Positions 51,362-60,400 of a stretch of DNA of 64,000 nt are shown here, one piece after another. Location: assembly GCA_031400005.1 (NCBI GenBank), contig JANNPJ010000157.1:1-64000 (forward strand), read 5' to 3'. Every line of letters begins with the position of its first letter. Position 1 is the first letter of the stretch. Made by a program: the position numbers and the translations under genes. Below the pieces are notes generated by a model. The model made no database searches. It saw nothing but the letters and a program-made list of their open reading frames with translations, and was not told the origin of the DNA. This DNA is from JANNPJ01 sp031400005. Its GTDB lineage: Bacteria > Actinomycetota > Actinomycetes > Actinomycetales > Kineosporiaceae.

Positions 51362-51661
51362 ATGACAGCAATTCTCTCGATCGATACCGCGGCGATGCGT
51401 TTGCTCGCCGACCGGATCCGGGAAGCGGTGCAGTCCGGTTTCGGTGGAGCTGATCGCGCGGCCTTGCAGCCGGCGGTCACCACTCTGGGCACACCTGAGT
51501 TGGTGCACGCGGTCGCCACGTTCCTCGACCGCTGGGGAACGACGGCGGCCGACCTGGCGGACGACGCACACCGGTTGGCCGATGCGATCGATCTGGCGGC
51601 CCGCAGCTACCAGGACGCCGAGTCGGCGACCGGTAGCTACGTGGGCGGGCTGTGGCGATGA
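51362..51661 (+). CDS. EspC-like type VII secretion substrate
   Basis: This 99-residue, all-helical protein has no signal peptide. Its pattern (LSIDTAAMRLLADRIREAV, LGTPELVHAVATFLDRWG, LADDAHRLADAIDLAARSY) matches the ESX EspC/PF10824 substrate group. The segment SYQDAESATG carries the YxxxE secretion signal after the second helix. Such proteins pair with a larger substrate and guide it to the ESX machine. ATG 51362 lies just after the DnaA-box-like cluster. Its stop overlaps the toxin-like gene as ATGA, as expected for a secretion partner. No ESX machinery lies in the window. Confidence 0.75.
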   Translation: MTAILSIDTAAMRLLADRIREAVQSGFGGADRAALQPAVTTLGTPELVHAVATFLDRWGTTAADLADDAHRLADAIDLAARSYQDAESATGSYVGGLWR

Positions 51662-53316
51662 GCCTCGACCCGGCGGCCTGCGCGGCCGCCGCGCTGATGC
51701 TCTCGACCCGGATGAGAGTGCTGGCCGACGGGATGGAGACGGCGGCCGGAGCGCTGCCCGGTGGCACGCCCGGGTGGAGCAGTCCGGCGGCCTCGGCCGT
51801 CGGCCGGTTGCTGGCCGCCCGGCCGGAGCAGTTCCGGGCCGTGGCGGTGGCCTGCCGAGCGGCTGCGGTGACACTGTCCGAGCATGCCGAGGTGCTCACG
51901 ACGGTGATGGCGCTGAACCGGCAATCCGAGCAGGCTCCTGTCGAACTCGCCGCGGTGCTGCAGCGGCGGGCGGGCAGCCTGGTGGAGGAGTCCGCGCACC
52001 GGGCGGCCGGCTCGCTGCTGGCCCTGGCCGAGTCGGCGCCGGCGAAACAGCAGGGCTGGCGTGGCCGGTTGAGCCAGGTGGACTCCTGGCGGGCCGAATT
52101 CCTGCTCGGTGCGGCCGAGTCCACCGAGCAGCTGGCCGATATCGCCGTGAAGTTCCTGACCCGGGCGGTCAATCCGTTCCGTCGGCCGCCGCCCCTGGAG
52201 GAGGCCCTTCGCGCCAAGACGGCTGTGGTCGACGCCGTCCAGCATCCGGTCGACGTCGGCAAGGCGCTTCTGGACTGGGACACCTGGCGGACCAATCCCT
52301 TCCGGGCGTTGGGACACCTCGGTCCGGACGCCGTCGCGATGGCGGCCAGCGGCGGTACGGCCGCCGGCGTGCGAGCCACCACGATCGCCGGCCAGGGGCG
52401 GGCCGGTGCCCGGGTCGCGGCGGCCCGCGACAGTCTGCGCCGGGAGGCTGTCGGTGACGCCGCGAGGTCCGCCCGGCAGGCCTTGATCCAACGGGCGCAG
52501 GCCGACGCCCTGGCCCGGACCGCAAACGCCGCCCAGGTCGCGGCCTGGCACGGCCCAGGCGGCGCCAAATTGTCGGCACTACAGAATGCCGGCGTCGAGG
52601 CCTACCACTCGCTGAGTGTGGCCCGGGAACGATCTCTCACAGCGATCATGCACGAGGTGTCGAGGATCGCCCGGGCCGAGCTGGCTGGACTCGATCACCG
52701 AGTGAAGTCGCCGGACTCGGCCAAACGCAAGGTGGCGACCGCCACCTGGCGCTTGGCCACGAACGCACGTCCGCTCCCGGCGCTGTTGGCGCAGGCCGAC
52801 GACACCCTCCGGTACTCAGTGGTGATCAAGGATGAGAATTATGCGCGTGCCGTATCGGAGATCGCCGCGGCCTTGGAGCGGCACCGATTTCATGCCGAAC
52901 CGGTGCACAATGCCTGGCATGGCCCGCGCTACCGGGGGATCAACAGCGGCTGGGTGGATCCAGCGGACGGGGTCGCCTTCGAGGTGCAGTTCCACACCCC
53001 GGCAAGCTATCGCACCACCAAACAGACGCACCCGATGTACGAGGAGTACCGGTTGCCGGGCATCTCCCCGGAGCGGAAAGCTGAACTGCATGAACAGATA
53101 GCCGCGCAGTACCGGAAGGTACCGATTCCGGGCTGGGTAGCGGCGCTCGATGGGAAGGGCTTCCCGCCACCGTCTGCACCGGGTCCCATCGTGCCACCAC
53201 CCAACTACACCCTGCCGGCCGCCGTCGCCGGCACGACCGCGACCCACCTTGCGATCACCCGCCCGGCCGGGACCGAACCTGAGCACACCAGGCCTGGGCA
53301 CACCGGGCCCCCGTAG
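51658..53316 (+). CDS. Putative type VII-secreted toxin with RelA/SpoT-like C-domain
   Basis: The 552-residue protein has three parts. Residues 1-100 form a WXG100-like helical pair with Trp40 in the turn (TPGWSSPAASAVGRLL). Residues 100-320 are helical, Ala-rich spacer. Residues 330-500 resemble a (p)ppGpp-synthetase fold: HRVKSPDSAKRKV (347-359), DDTLRYSVVIKDENY, YRGINSGW (425) and FEVQFHTP (441) followed by HPMYEEYR. In RelA-type enzymes the equivalents bind ATP, stack GTP and hold magnesium (Glu442 here). The His of the usual YxSxH reads Asn. A Pro-rich tail ends it. It probably transfers pyrophosphate to a nucleotide or RNA in target cells. The gene is coupled by ATGA to the EspC-like gene. 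Confidence 0.65.
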   Translation: MSLDPAACAAAALMLSTRMRVLADGMETAAGALPGGTPGWSSPAASAVGRLLAARPEQFRAVAVACRAAAVTLSEHAEVLTTVMALNRQSEQAPVELAAVLQRRAGSLVEESAHRAAGSLLALAESAPAKQQGWRGRLSQVDSWRAEFLLGAAESTEQLADIAVKFLTRAVNPFRRPPPLEEALRAKTAVVDAVQHPVDVGKALLDWDTWRTNPFRALGHLGPDAVAMAASGGTAAGVRATTIAGQGRAGARVAAARDSLRREAVGDAARSARQALIQRAQADALARTANAAQVAAWHGPGGAKLSALQNAGVEAYHSLSVARERSLTAIMHEVSRIARAELAGLDHRVKSPDSAKRKVATATWRLATNARPLPALLAQADDTLRYSVVIKDENYARAVSEIAAALERHRFHAEPVHNAWHGPRYRGINSGWVDPADGVAFEVQFHTPASYRTTKQTHPMYEEYRLPGISPERKAELHEQIAAQYRKVPIPGWVAALDGKGFPPPSAPGPIVPPPNYTLPAAVAGTTATHLAITRPAGTEPEHTRPGHTGPP

Positions 53317-53336
53317 TGCGCTTAGGCTGCCAGCCC

Positions 53337-54161
53337 ATGGACGGACCGAAGAACGCCGACGGACCGACGAGCGCGGACGGGTCGACGGGCGCGAACTCAG
53401 CCGTTGTCACCGATGCCCGCGCGCGGCGGCGGTTACGGGCGGAGATATGGATCGTGCTCGGCCTGTCGCTGGGGCAATCAGCGGTCTATGCCGCGATCAG
53501 CCTGACGGCCAAGCTCACCGCCGGACGGCCGCTGGCGCAGCAGACGGCCACCCTGAACGCCTCGCAGAGCCCTCGACCGTACCTGGACCTGACGTATCAG
53601 TTGGTGGGGATCGTTTTCACCCTGGTTCCGGTTGCCTTGGTCTTGTGGCTACTCAGCGCCAACCTGCCGAACGTCGTCCGGTTACTGGGGTTGAACCGGC
53701 ACCGGCCGCTACGTGACCTCGTGCACGGCCTCGGGCTGGCCGCTCTGATCGGATTGCCCGGCCTCGGGCTCTACTTCGTCGGACGTGAATTGGGGATCAC
53801 CGCGACGATCGTGCCGGCGGCGCTGGATCCGCACTGGTGGACGATCCCGGTACTGATCCTGCAGGCGCTGAAGAACGCCCTCCTGGAAGAAGTGATCGTC
53901 GTCGGCTATCTGGTCACCCGGCTGAAGGCGCTTGGCTGGCAGGCACCCGCCGTGATCGGTGCCAGCGCGGTGCTGCGCGGCAGCTATCACCTCTACCAGG
54001 GCTTTGGGCCGTTCCTCGGCAACGCGGTGATGGGCGCGATCTTCGCCGAGTGGTTCCGGCGAGGCGGTCGCCTGCTGCCGTTGATCATCGCTCACACGGT
54101 GCTCGACGTCGTCAGTTTTGTCGGTTACGACCTGTTCGGCGGGGTGCTTGGCCTTAAATAG
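53337..54161 (+). CDS. CPBP-family membrane protease-like protein
   Basis: The protein has about seven membrane helices and the Abi/CPBP motifs: NALLEEVIVVGYLVTRL with the Glu pair, LRGSYHLYQGFGPF with a His, and LIIAHTVLDVVSF with the last His. The family includes prenyl-protein proteases and bacteriocin self-immunity proteins. The ATG at 53337 gives 274 residues. A GTG at 53316 would overlap the toxin stop as TAGTG and add seven residues, making the three genes one coupled set. It may be the immunity partner of the toxin, or an unrelated conserved gene; this form with SYHLYQG is widespread in actinobacteria. Confidence 0.8.
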   Translation: MDGPKNADGPTSADGSTGANSAVVTDARARRRLRAEIWIVLGLSLGQSAVYAAISLTAKLTAGRPLAQQTATLNASQSPRPYLDLTYQLVGIVFTLVPVALVLWLLSANLPNVVRLLGLNRHRPLRDLVHGLGLAALIGLPGLGLYFVGRELGITATIVPAALDPHWWTIPVLILQALKNALLEEVIVVGYLVTRLKALGWQAPAVIGASAVLRGSYHLYQGFGPFLGNAVMGAIFAEWFRRGGRLLPLIIAHTVLDVVSFVGYDLFGGVLGLK

Positions 54162-54174
54162 CTCAAAGCGGGGC

Positions 54175-55458
54175 CTACGTCGGTAGCTTATGCTCGGCCC
54201 GGCTGAGCGCCGTCGACACCCGCAGCTGCGGACCACCTCGCCAACGCACCCGCATCCGGGCGCCCTGGGAGTGCCGCAGCCAGAGCACCGCCGCCACCGC
54301 GGTGACGAGCGACATCACGCCACCGAGCAGGATCGTGTAGCGAGGCCCGAATGCCTCCCCGACCCAGCCGATGATCGGCGCGCCGATCGGTGTACCGCCC
54401 ATGAAAACGGCCATGTACAAGGCCATCACCCGCCCGCGCATGACGGGCGTCGTGCTGAGTTGGATGGTGGCGTTGGCCGCGGTCATCAGGGTGAGCGACG
54501 ACAGGCCGACCGGGATCAGCGAGATCGCGAACGACCAGTAGGTGGGCATCAAGGCAGCGGAGATCGAGGCTATCCCGAAGGCGAACGCCGCACCGATCAC
54601 CAGCCGGATGCGGGGTCGCTCGCGGCGGGCGGCCAGGAAGGCACCGCCGAGCGACCCGATCGCCATGATCGAGCCGAGGATGCCGTATTCGCTGGCACCC
54701 TTGTCGAACACCAGGCGAGCCATCAGGGCGGTGGTGAGCTGGAAGTTCAGCCCGAAGGTGCTGACCATGCCGACGATGGCCAGGATCAGGATCAGATCCG
54801 GTCGATGCCGGACGTAGCTCAGGCCGGCCCGGATCGACCCCTTGCCGCCACTGCGCGGCTGCACCCGAAGTTCGGCCTTGCGCATCCGAGTCAACGAGAA
54901 GACCACCGCGCCGAACGACGCGGCATTGATCAGGAAGACCGGTCCGGTACCGATCCAGCTGATCAGCAATCCGGCGATGCCGGGGCCGATCAACCGGCCA
55001 CCGTGGAACGACGCGCTGTTCAGGCCGACGGCGTTCGGCAGATCCTCGATCGGGACCAGTTCGGAGACGAACGCTTGCCGGGCCGGGGCGTCGATGGCCG
55101 CCACCACCCCGAGCAACCCGGCCAGTACGTAGACATGCCACAGCTGGGCGACGTCGGTGATCACCAGCAGGCCAAGGATCAGGGCGAGAACACCGGACGA
55201 CACCTGGGTGGTAATCAGTACCTTGCGGCGTTCGAACCGGTCGGCGATCATTCCGGCGACCGGAGCAAGCAGCAGGACCGGGGCGAACTGCAGACCGGTG
55301 GTGATCCCGACGGCGACGCCGGAATTGTTCGTCAACTGGGTGAGGACCAGCCAGTCCTGGGCAATGCGCTGCATCCAGGTGCCGGTGTTCGATACCAGGG
55401 CACCGGTGGCCCACAGGCGATAGTTGATGTTTTGCAGGGCTCGGAACGTGGGACTCAC
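54175..55458 (-). CDS. MFS efflux transporter
   Basis: The 427-residue protein has twelve membrane helices. It opens with TFRALQNINYRLWATGALVS, then NTGTWMQRIAQDWLVL, typical of the DHA3-like MFS exporters (enterobactin/macrolide type), and has the A-motif GMIADRFERRKVL and AIDAPARQAFVSELV. The longer frame to 55548 would overlap MarR. The GTG at 55458 overlaps the MarR stop as GTGA. The pair is a typical drug-efflux operon. It ends 13 bases from the converging CPBP gene, with no terminator seen between them. Confidence 0.93.
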   Translation of the reverse strand: MSPTFRALQNINYRLWATGALVSNTGTWMQRIAQDWLVLTQLTNNSGVAVGITTGLQFAPVLLLAPVAGMIADRFERRKVLITTQVSSGVLALILGLLVITDVAQLWHVYVLAGLLGVVAAIDAPARQAFVSELVPIEDLPNAVGLNSASFHGGRLIGPGIAGLLISWIGTGPVFLINAASFGAVVFSLTRMRKAELRVQPRSGGKGSIRAGLSYVRHRPDLILILAIVGMVSTFGLNFQLTTALMARLVFDKGASEYGILGSIMAIGSLGGAFLAARRERPRIRLVIGAAFAFGIASISAALMPTYWSFAISLIPVGLSSLTLMTAANATIQLSTTPVMRGRVMALYMAVFMGGTPIGAPIIGWVGEAFGPRYTILLGGVMSLVTAVAAVLWLRHSQGARMRVRWRGGPQLRVSTALSRAEHKLPT

Positions 55459-55871
55459 GAGTCGGCGATCCTCCTTAGGATCTCGGATGCTTGAGCGAGA
55501 ACCTCTCGCTCCTTCGGTTCGAGATCGGCTAGCCGCCGGGCCAGCCACGCATCGCGGCGCCGCCTGGTCTCCTGCACGGCGAGCGTGCCGGACTCGGTCA
55601 GCCGGACGATGACCTGCCGCCGGTCAGCCGGATCACCAGCTCGATCCACGAGTCCGCGATCAAGCAGCCTGGACAGGGTCCGGGTCATCGACGGCGGCTG
55701 CACTCGCTCGTACTCCGCCAGTGCTCTCGGGGTCAGCGGACCTTTGCGATCTAGCAGCGCCAGCACCGAGAACTGACCATCGGTCAACTCCTGGTCGGAT
55801 TTCTCGGCGCGCAAACGGCGGGCCACTCTCAGCAGAGACATCCGCAGCTCGGCCGCTTGAACACCAGTCAC
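55455..55871 (-). CDS. MarR-family repressor
   Basis: The 138-residue protein has the MarR winged helix: LTDGQFSVLALLDRKGPLTP, ALAEYERVQPPSMTRTLSRL and LVDRAGDPADRRQVIVRLTE. The frame is open to 56030, but the palindrome at 55888 and the divergent gene argue for the GTG at 55871. It likely represses its own operon with the MFS exporter until a drug binds. It is co-translated with the transporter through GTGA. Confidence 0.93.
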   Translation of the reverse strand: MTGVQAAELRMSLLRVARRLRAEKSDQELTDGQFSVLALLDRKGPLTPRALAEYERVQPPSMTRTLSRLLDRGLVDRAGDPADRRQVIVRLTESGTLAVQETRRRRDAWLARRLADLEPKEREVLAQASEILRRIADS

Positions 55872-55887
55872 ATCGATCCACAACTCA

Positions 55888-55900
55888 TTAGCATCGCTAA
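55888..55900. promoter_or_regulatory. MarR operator-like palindrome
   Basis: TTAGC-ATC-GCTAA is a perfect 5-bp inverted repeat with a 3-base centre, 17 bases upstream of the MarR start. Sequences of this form are common operators of MarR proteins that control efflux genes. Confidence 0.7.
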
Positions 55901-55934
55901 CTATTCCGGCGGCGTCCGCTTGCTGACGCTTTTG

Positions 55935-55985
55935 GAGCGTCCGGTCGTAGGGCGACCACATCCAACGCCCTACGACCGGACGCTC
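55935..55985. repeat. Perfect 20-bp inverted repeat
   Basis: GAGCGTCCGGTCGTAGGGCG (55935-55954) is mirrored exactly at 55966-55985, with an 11-base loop. It lies between divergent genes, 13 bases before the ATG of the HTH_42 gene. It is therefore in that gene's leader or promoter, not a terminator. A shorter CGCTCGTAGGCTG copy overlaps its right end. Confidence 0.9.
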
Positions 55986-55998
55986 GTAGGCTGAGGGA

Positions 55999-57108
55999 AT
56001 GAATGCGCGGCAGCCCACGGTGTCGGTCACCTGGGATCAGGTGCTCAGCTGGCGGCTGTCCCGACAGCATCTCGATCCGATGAATGGCGGCAGTGCGGTC
56101 GAGATCGCTCGGCGGCTCTGCGGAATTCAGGCCCAGGTGCCCTCGGCCGCGGCGCTCGCCATCGCCGTTCGGCAGGCCACCCCGGACCTGTACGCCACCT
56201 CCCGGGCCCTGGCCGGGCGCACGCTGGTGCGGACCTGGGCGATGCGCGGCACCCTGCACTTGCTGCCTGCTGACGAGGTGGCTGACGTGCTCAGCCTGCT
56301 CGCCGCGGCCCGAACCTGGGAGAAAGGTGCCTGGCAACGCAGCTTCGCCAGCATCGAACAGGTCGAGACGATGGCCGCAGCCGTCTGCGACGCGCTGGCC
56401 GACGGCTCCGCCCTCACCCGGGACAAACTTGTCGATCGAGTGCTCACCGTCACCGGCGACGAACACGTGGCCGAGCTGATGCGGTCCGGCTGGAGTGCCA
56501 TCCTGAAACCGCTGGCCTGGCAGGGTCTGATCTTCCAAGGGCTGTCCTCGGGCAACAAAGTCACCTTCATCCGGCCGGACCGCTGGCTGTCGAGCTGGTC
56601 AGGTCTACCGGACCCGGACGAGGCTGCCGGGCGAGTGATCACGCGGTACCTCGGCGCCTTCGGGCCAGCCACCCCGGAGGCGTTCGACCAGTGGCTGCTG
56701 CGTGGTGCGACGCCGCGCGGCACGCTCCGCCGGTGGTTCGCCGGGCTCGGCGAGCAGATCACCCCCGTTGACGTCGAGGGCAGCACCGGCTTCCTGCGGA
56801 CCGACGACGTCGAGGGACTGGCCGCCGTCCGCCCGCATCCCGTCGTCCGCCTGCTTCCCGGTTTCGACCAGTACATCCTCGGCCCAGGAACCGCGGATAC
56901 GCAGGTCATACCTGCTCAGTACCGCGCCGAGGTCAGCCGGGCGGGCGGCTGGATCGCACCCGTGATCGTCCACAACGGCCGGGTGATCGGAACCTGGGCG
57001 GCCGAGTCCGGCCGGCCCGAGCTGACCTACTTCGAACCCGGCTCGCGGCCGGGCCCGGACGCTGACCTGCTGGCGGCGGAGGTCCAGCGGCTGAGCCCGC
57101 TGCTGTGA
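55999..57108 (+). CDS. HTH_42 (AlkZ-like) winged-helix DNA glycosylase family protein
   Basis: The 369-residue protein consists of tandem winged helices typical of the HTH_42/AlkZ superfamily: ARRLCGIQAQVPSAAALAIAV, LVRTWAMRGTLHLLPADEV, LRSGWSAILKPLAWQGL-type and LLPGFDQYILG. The QAQ at 44-46 matches the QxQ catalytic motif of AlkZ, which removes crosslinked or alkylated purines; the YcaQ type has QxD. Thus repair of DNA interstrand crosslinks is likely, but unproven. It is divergent from a MarR/MFS efflux pair, suggesting a drug-defence island. The 20-bp inverted repeat precedes it. Confidence 0.8.
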   Translation: MNARQPTVSVTWDQVLSWRLSRQHLDPMNGGSAVEIARRLCGIQAQVPSAAALAIAVRQATPDLYATSRALAGRTLVRTWAMRGTLHLLPADEVADVLSLLAAARTWEKGAWQRSFASIEQVETMAAAVCDALADGSALTRDKLVDRVLTVTGDEHVAELMRSGWSAILKPLAWQGLIFQGLSSGNKVTFIRPDRWLSSWSGLPDPDEAAGRVITRYLGAFGPATPEAFDQWLLRGATPRGTLRRWFAGLGEQITPVDVEGSTGFLRTDDVEGLAAVRPHPVVRLLPGFDQYILGPGTADTQVIPAQYRAEVSRAGGWIAPVIVHNGRVIGTWAAESGRPELTYFEPGSRPGPDADLLAAEVQRLSPLL

Positions 57109-57170
57109 CTTTTGACCGGCCGAGGACCGTGGCCACCGGTCGTCACCCAACGCAATGTAGTCTCACAAAG

Positions 57171-57470
57171 GTGCGAGAAAGCGGCGAGCGCGATCAAGAA
57201 CCGCCGCTGACGCCTGTTCCGGTGCTGTTCAGCGAAGTAATTCCGGTCGCCGTCGGCACCGCCGTCTGGGCACTGCTGTTCGTGATCGGCTTGTTTCTCC
57301 GGGACACCCTGGTGGACGACGGCCGCGGCTGGTGGGTGTGGTCGGCCGCCGCAGGTATCGTCCTTGGTCTGTTCGGGTGCGTCTATTTGCGGCGCAGGCA
57401 AGTCCGCCTGCTGGCTAGGGTGCGGTCGGTGAGTGAGCCGGCGAAGCCGAGAACACCTGATCAATCATGA
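57171..57470 (+). CDS. DUF2530 membrane protein
   Basis: The 99-residue protein has two membrane helices (VIPVAVGTAVWALLFVIGLFL and WWVWSAAAGIVLGLFGCVYL) and a basic RRRQVRLL end. This is the DUF2530 family, found next to DUF3027 in many actinobacteria. The GTG at 57171 begins VRESGERDQEPPLTPVPV; an in-frame upstream part is not family-like. Its 3' end overlaps the sacsin-type gene on the other strand by 56 bases. Confidence 0.85.
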   Translation: MRESGERDQEPPLTPVPVLFSEVIPVAVGTAVWALLFVIGLFLRDTLVDDGRGWWVWSAAAGIVLGLFGCVYLRRRQVRLLARVRSVSEPAKPRTPDQS

Positions 57471-60400
57471 CGTCGGCCGCGGTTTCCGGCTCGGCCAGCA
57501 GGTCGGCCGCCAGACCGCGCAGCTCCCACCGACCGCAGGCCCAGGCCAGTCCGAGCGCGAGGCCGTCCGTGGTGGCGGCATGGACCACCGCGTCCGGGCC
57601 GGCGCCGTGCACCCACCAGTCCACCTCGACACCGTCCACCAGCAACTGGTCGTGCTCGCACCAGGTCCTCGGCGCCGCAGGCAGCAACCGGAGGAGTTCG
57701 CCGGCGGTCGCCTGCAGCTGACCGGCGGTTTCAGCGGCTGATCCACCGGCGTCCTCCTGAACCTCACCGGCGGCCAGTTCTCCGGCCAGCGGCAGGTCAA
57801 GCAGATCGGCCAGCGCCGCGGCGAACGGTGGCGCCACCGGCAATTGCAGGCCGAGATCGGTCCGCTGGCGGTACATCGGTGCCTCGATGACCACCGCCTG
57901 GTCGGCGGGCACCACGGCGGTCGAGGTGCCGGTCAACGCCCGGACACGCGCCGGCCGGTCGACCTCCAGCCCGGACCCGGCCAGAACAGCAACCCTGGCC
58001 AGCACGGAGATCAGCGATTCCGCGGACAGCTCGAGCGTCTCGTCAGCCAACCGGTCCAGCACGGTCGGTACCGCCGCTGGATCAAGGTCGTCGACCCTCG
58101 TCAGTACCCCGAGAGCCCGCTGCACGCTCGAGTCGAGCAGGGTCACCCATTCGGGAGCGGCCGGCAGCAACGCACGCAGTTCCGGGTCGGCCTCCGGTCC
58201 GGCAGAGGACGGCGAGTCGGACAACTCGGTGCGCAACCACCACGCGGTGTAGGACGGGACGTCGAACGGTCGACCATCGGCGACGATTCGGGCCGGTGCC
58301 ACCAGAGCACGGCGCAAGATCGGGTCCCCGGCGATCGCGGCGACCACGTCGGGCAGGGCATCGGCGCGGACCGCGTCCAGATCCCGCACGGCGACGAGCT
58401 CGCTGAGTACCGCACCCGGCGGCATGCCATCGAGTTCGTCGGTGATCATGGTCACCCAGTCGTCCCAGCCGTCCAGTTCGCCCGCCGGGCTGTCGAGTCG
58501 ATCGTCCTCAAAACCGGGTTCAATCGGCACGTCCTGAGCCCGGACCAGGCCGGGCCCCTGCAGCACGCCAACCGCGGTCAGCGTGTCGGCGCCCCAGCGG
58601 GCCACCAGACCGGCATCGACGATGCCGATCTCAGCTTCCGAAAACCAATCCGCAGCAAGGCTTCCCGGCAGCGCGAGGGCAGCCGCCGGAGTCAGGTCAC
58701 CGGTGTCGTCGGTGAGCGCGAGGTCGCCGAGCCACGGCAGGTCACCGGCGTTCAGCTCACCGGCCCGCACGGCCGCCGCCACCAGGGTGAGGACGGCATC
58801 AACCACCTGCTCATCGGTGGGCCCGTCGAGTTCACCGCCCTCGTCGTCAATCAGTCCCCGGACCGTGGCCCGGACGGCGGGCATTTCCAGCAGACCGCGC
58901 GGGCCGGCTGGGATCGCACCGAGCCGTTCGAGGAGCGGGTGGACGGCGTCCGGATGCACCACCCGAGCCCCGAGTACCGCCAGCGCGGCCGTCAGCTCGA
59001 CCTGGTCCGGCGAAGCCGAGCTCGGTGGTGCCGACAGCAACCCCCGCATCCCCCGCACCACGGTTCCATCGGCCAGCGGGACCGGCAGGAACGCGAGCGC
59101 CTCCCGGACCCCGGCATCCCCGGCCAACGGGGCAAGCGCGGTGTACACCTGCCGCCAGCGCACCGGATCAGCGACCGCAGGGAGGGTCTCGACCGCGTCG
59201 GCGAGCGAGATCCGGCGCACCCCGAGGAGTTCGAAGGCAGCCGTGGCCGCGCGCGGCGCCAGCACCAGCCCGGCCAGCCAGGACGCGAACCCGGCGACCG
59301 TGGTCGGGTCCGCTCCGACCGGGCCGATCAGCGCGAGCGCGTCTCGGGGCCGCAGCATCAGCGCCGGGTCCTCGGCGGAGTGCAGGATCGGCGCACCGGG
59401 CAGCAACCGGGTGACGGCGGCCCGCAAGTCGCCATCCACCGGGCCGGCCGGCAGCCCGGTGACGATCAACGGCCAGACCTGCTCGCCGGCCGCCGCCTGC
59501 TCGACCAGCAGGTCGACGTAGGCCTCGGCGGCGGCCGACACCACGGCATCGGTCACCGGGCCGGGCGCGACGTGCCGCCGGGACGCTTCCAGCGGCACGG
59601 TGGCGATCAGCAGCGCCGGCCAGGGCAAGGGCTCATCGCTGGGGGTCGGGGCATGCAGGACACCGGGCACCTTCGCCCCGGCCTGCGGCAGCGCCCAGGT
59701 GACCGACCACCGGCTGCGGCTGCGCTCCTCCGTCGGTCGAGTCGCCAGGACATCGGCCGACAACCGGCCCTGCCTGCGCAGCACCCGCCAGCGCTGCGCG
59801 GCATCGCGAAACACCACGGTTGGTCGACCTGGTCGCTCGACGATGATCTCGGTCAGCGCCGGCAACGCCAGCAGCAGTGGATCCGCGACCTCGTCGAGCA
59901 ACCGGAGCACCAGATCCTCGGCAGCCAGATCGCGCAACGGCAGCAGTACCGCCGTGTCATACCCGTCCGGCGGCGTTCCTTCGGCCGCGAACGGCAGCCG
60001 GAGCACTGGCACGTGCCCGTCCCGGCGAAGCAGCTCCTCGGCCAGGTCGGGTGCGGCTTGGGCCGCGGTCCGGACCAGCTCCCGGGTGTCCGCGGCGGAG
60101 AACCGCACTCCGCCGGACCGGCTGATCACCGCCGGTTCGTCGCTGATCGCCAGCACCGCGGCGAACCCGACGCCGAACCGGCCGATGGTGTCGCCCTCGC
60201 GCTTGGCCGATGCCCGCAGCGTGGCAAGGGCCTGCACTCCGGGCCCGTCCAGGGCGCTTCCCGTATTCGCCGCGACCAGGACGGCGTGGGCACCGGGCTG
60301 ACTCGAGTCGACGGACTCCCGCAACGCCAGCAACAACCTGCCGGGGGTTCCGGCTCGGGTGGCGGCGTCGGCGGCGTTCTGCGCCAACTCGACGATGACC

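Noticed and set aside
53316..54161. Certain immunity gene for the toxin
   Set aside because: The CPBP gene belongs to a form widespread in actinobacteria and may be there independently. It is kept only as a possibility.
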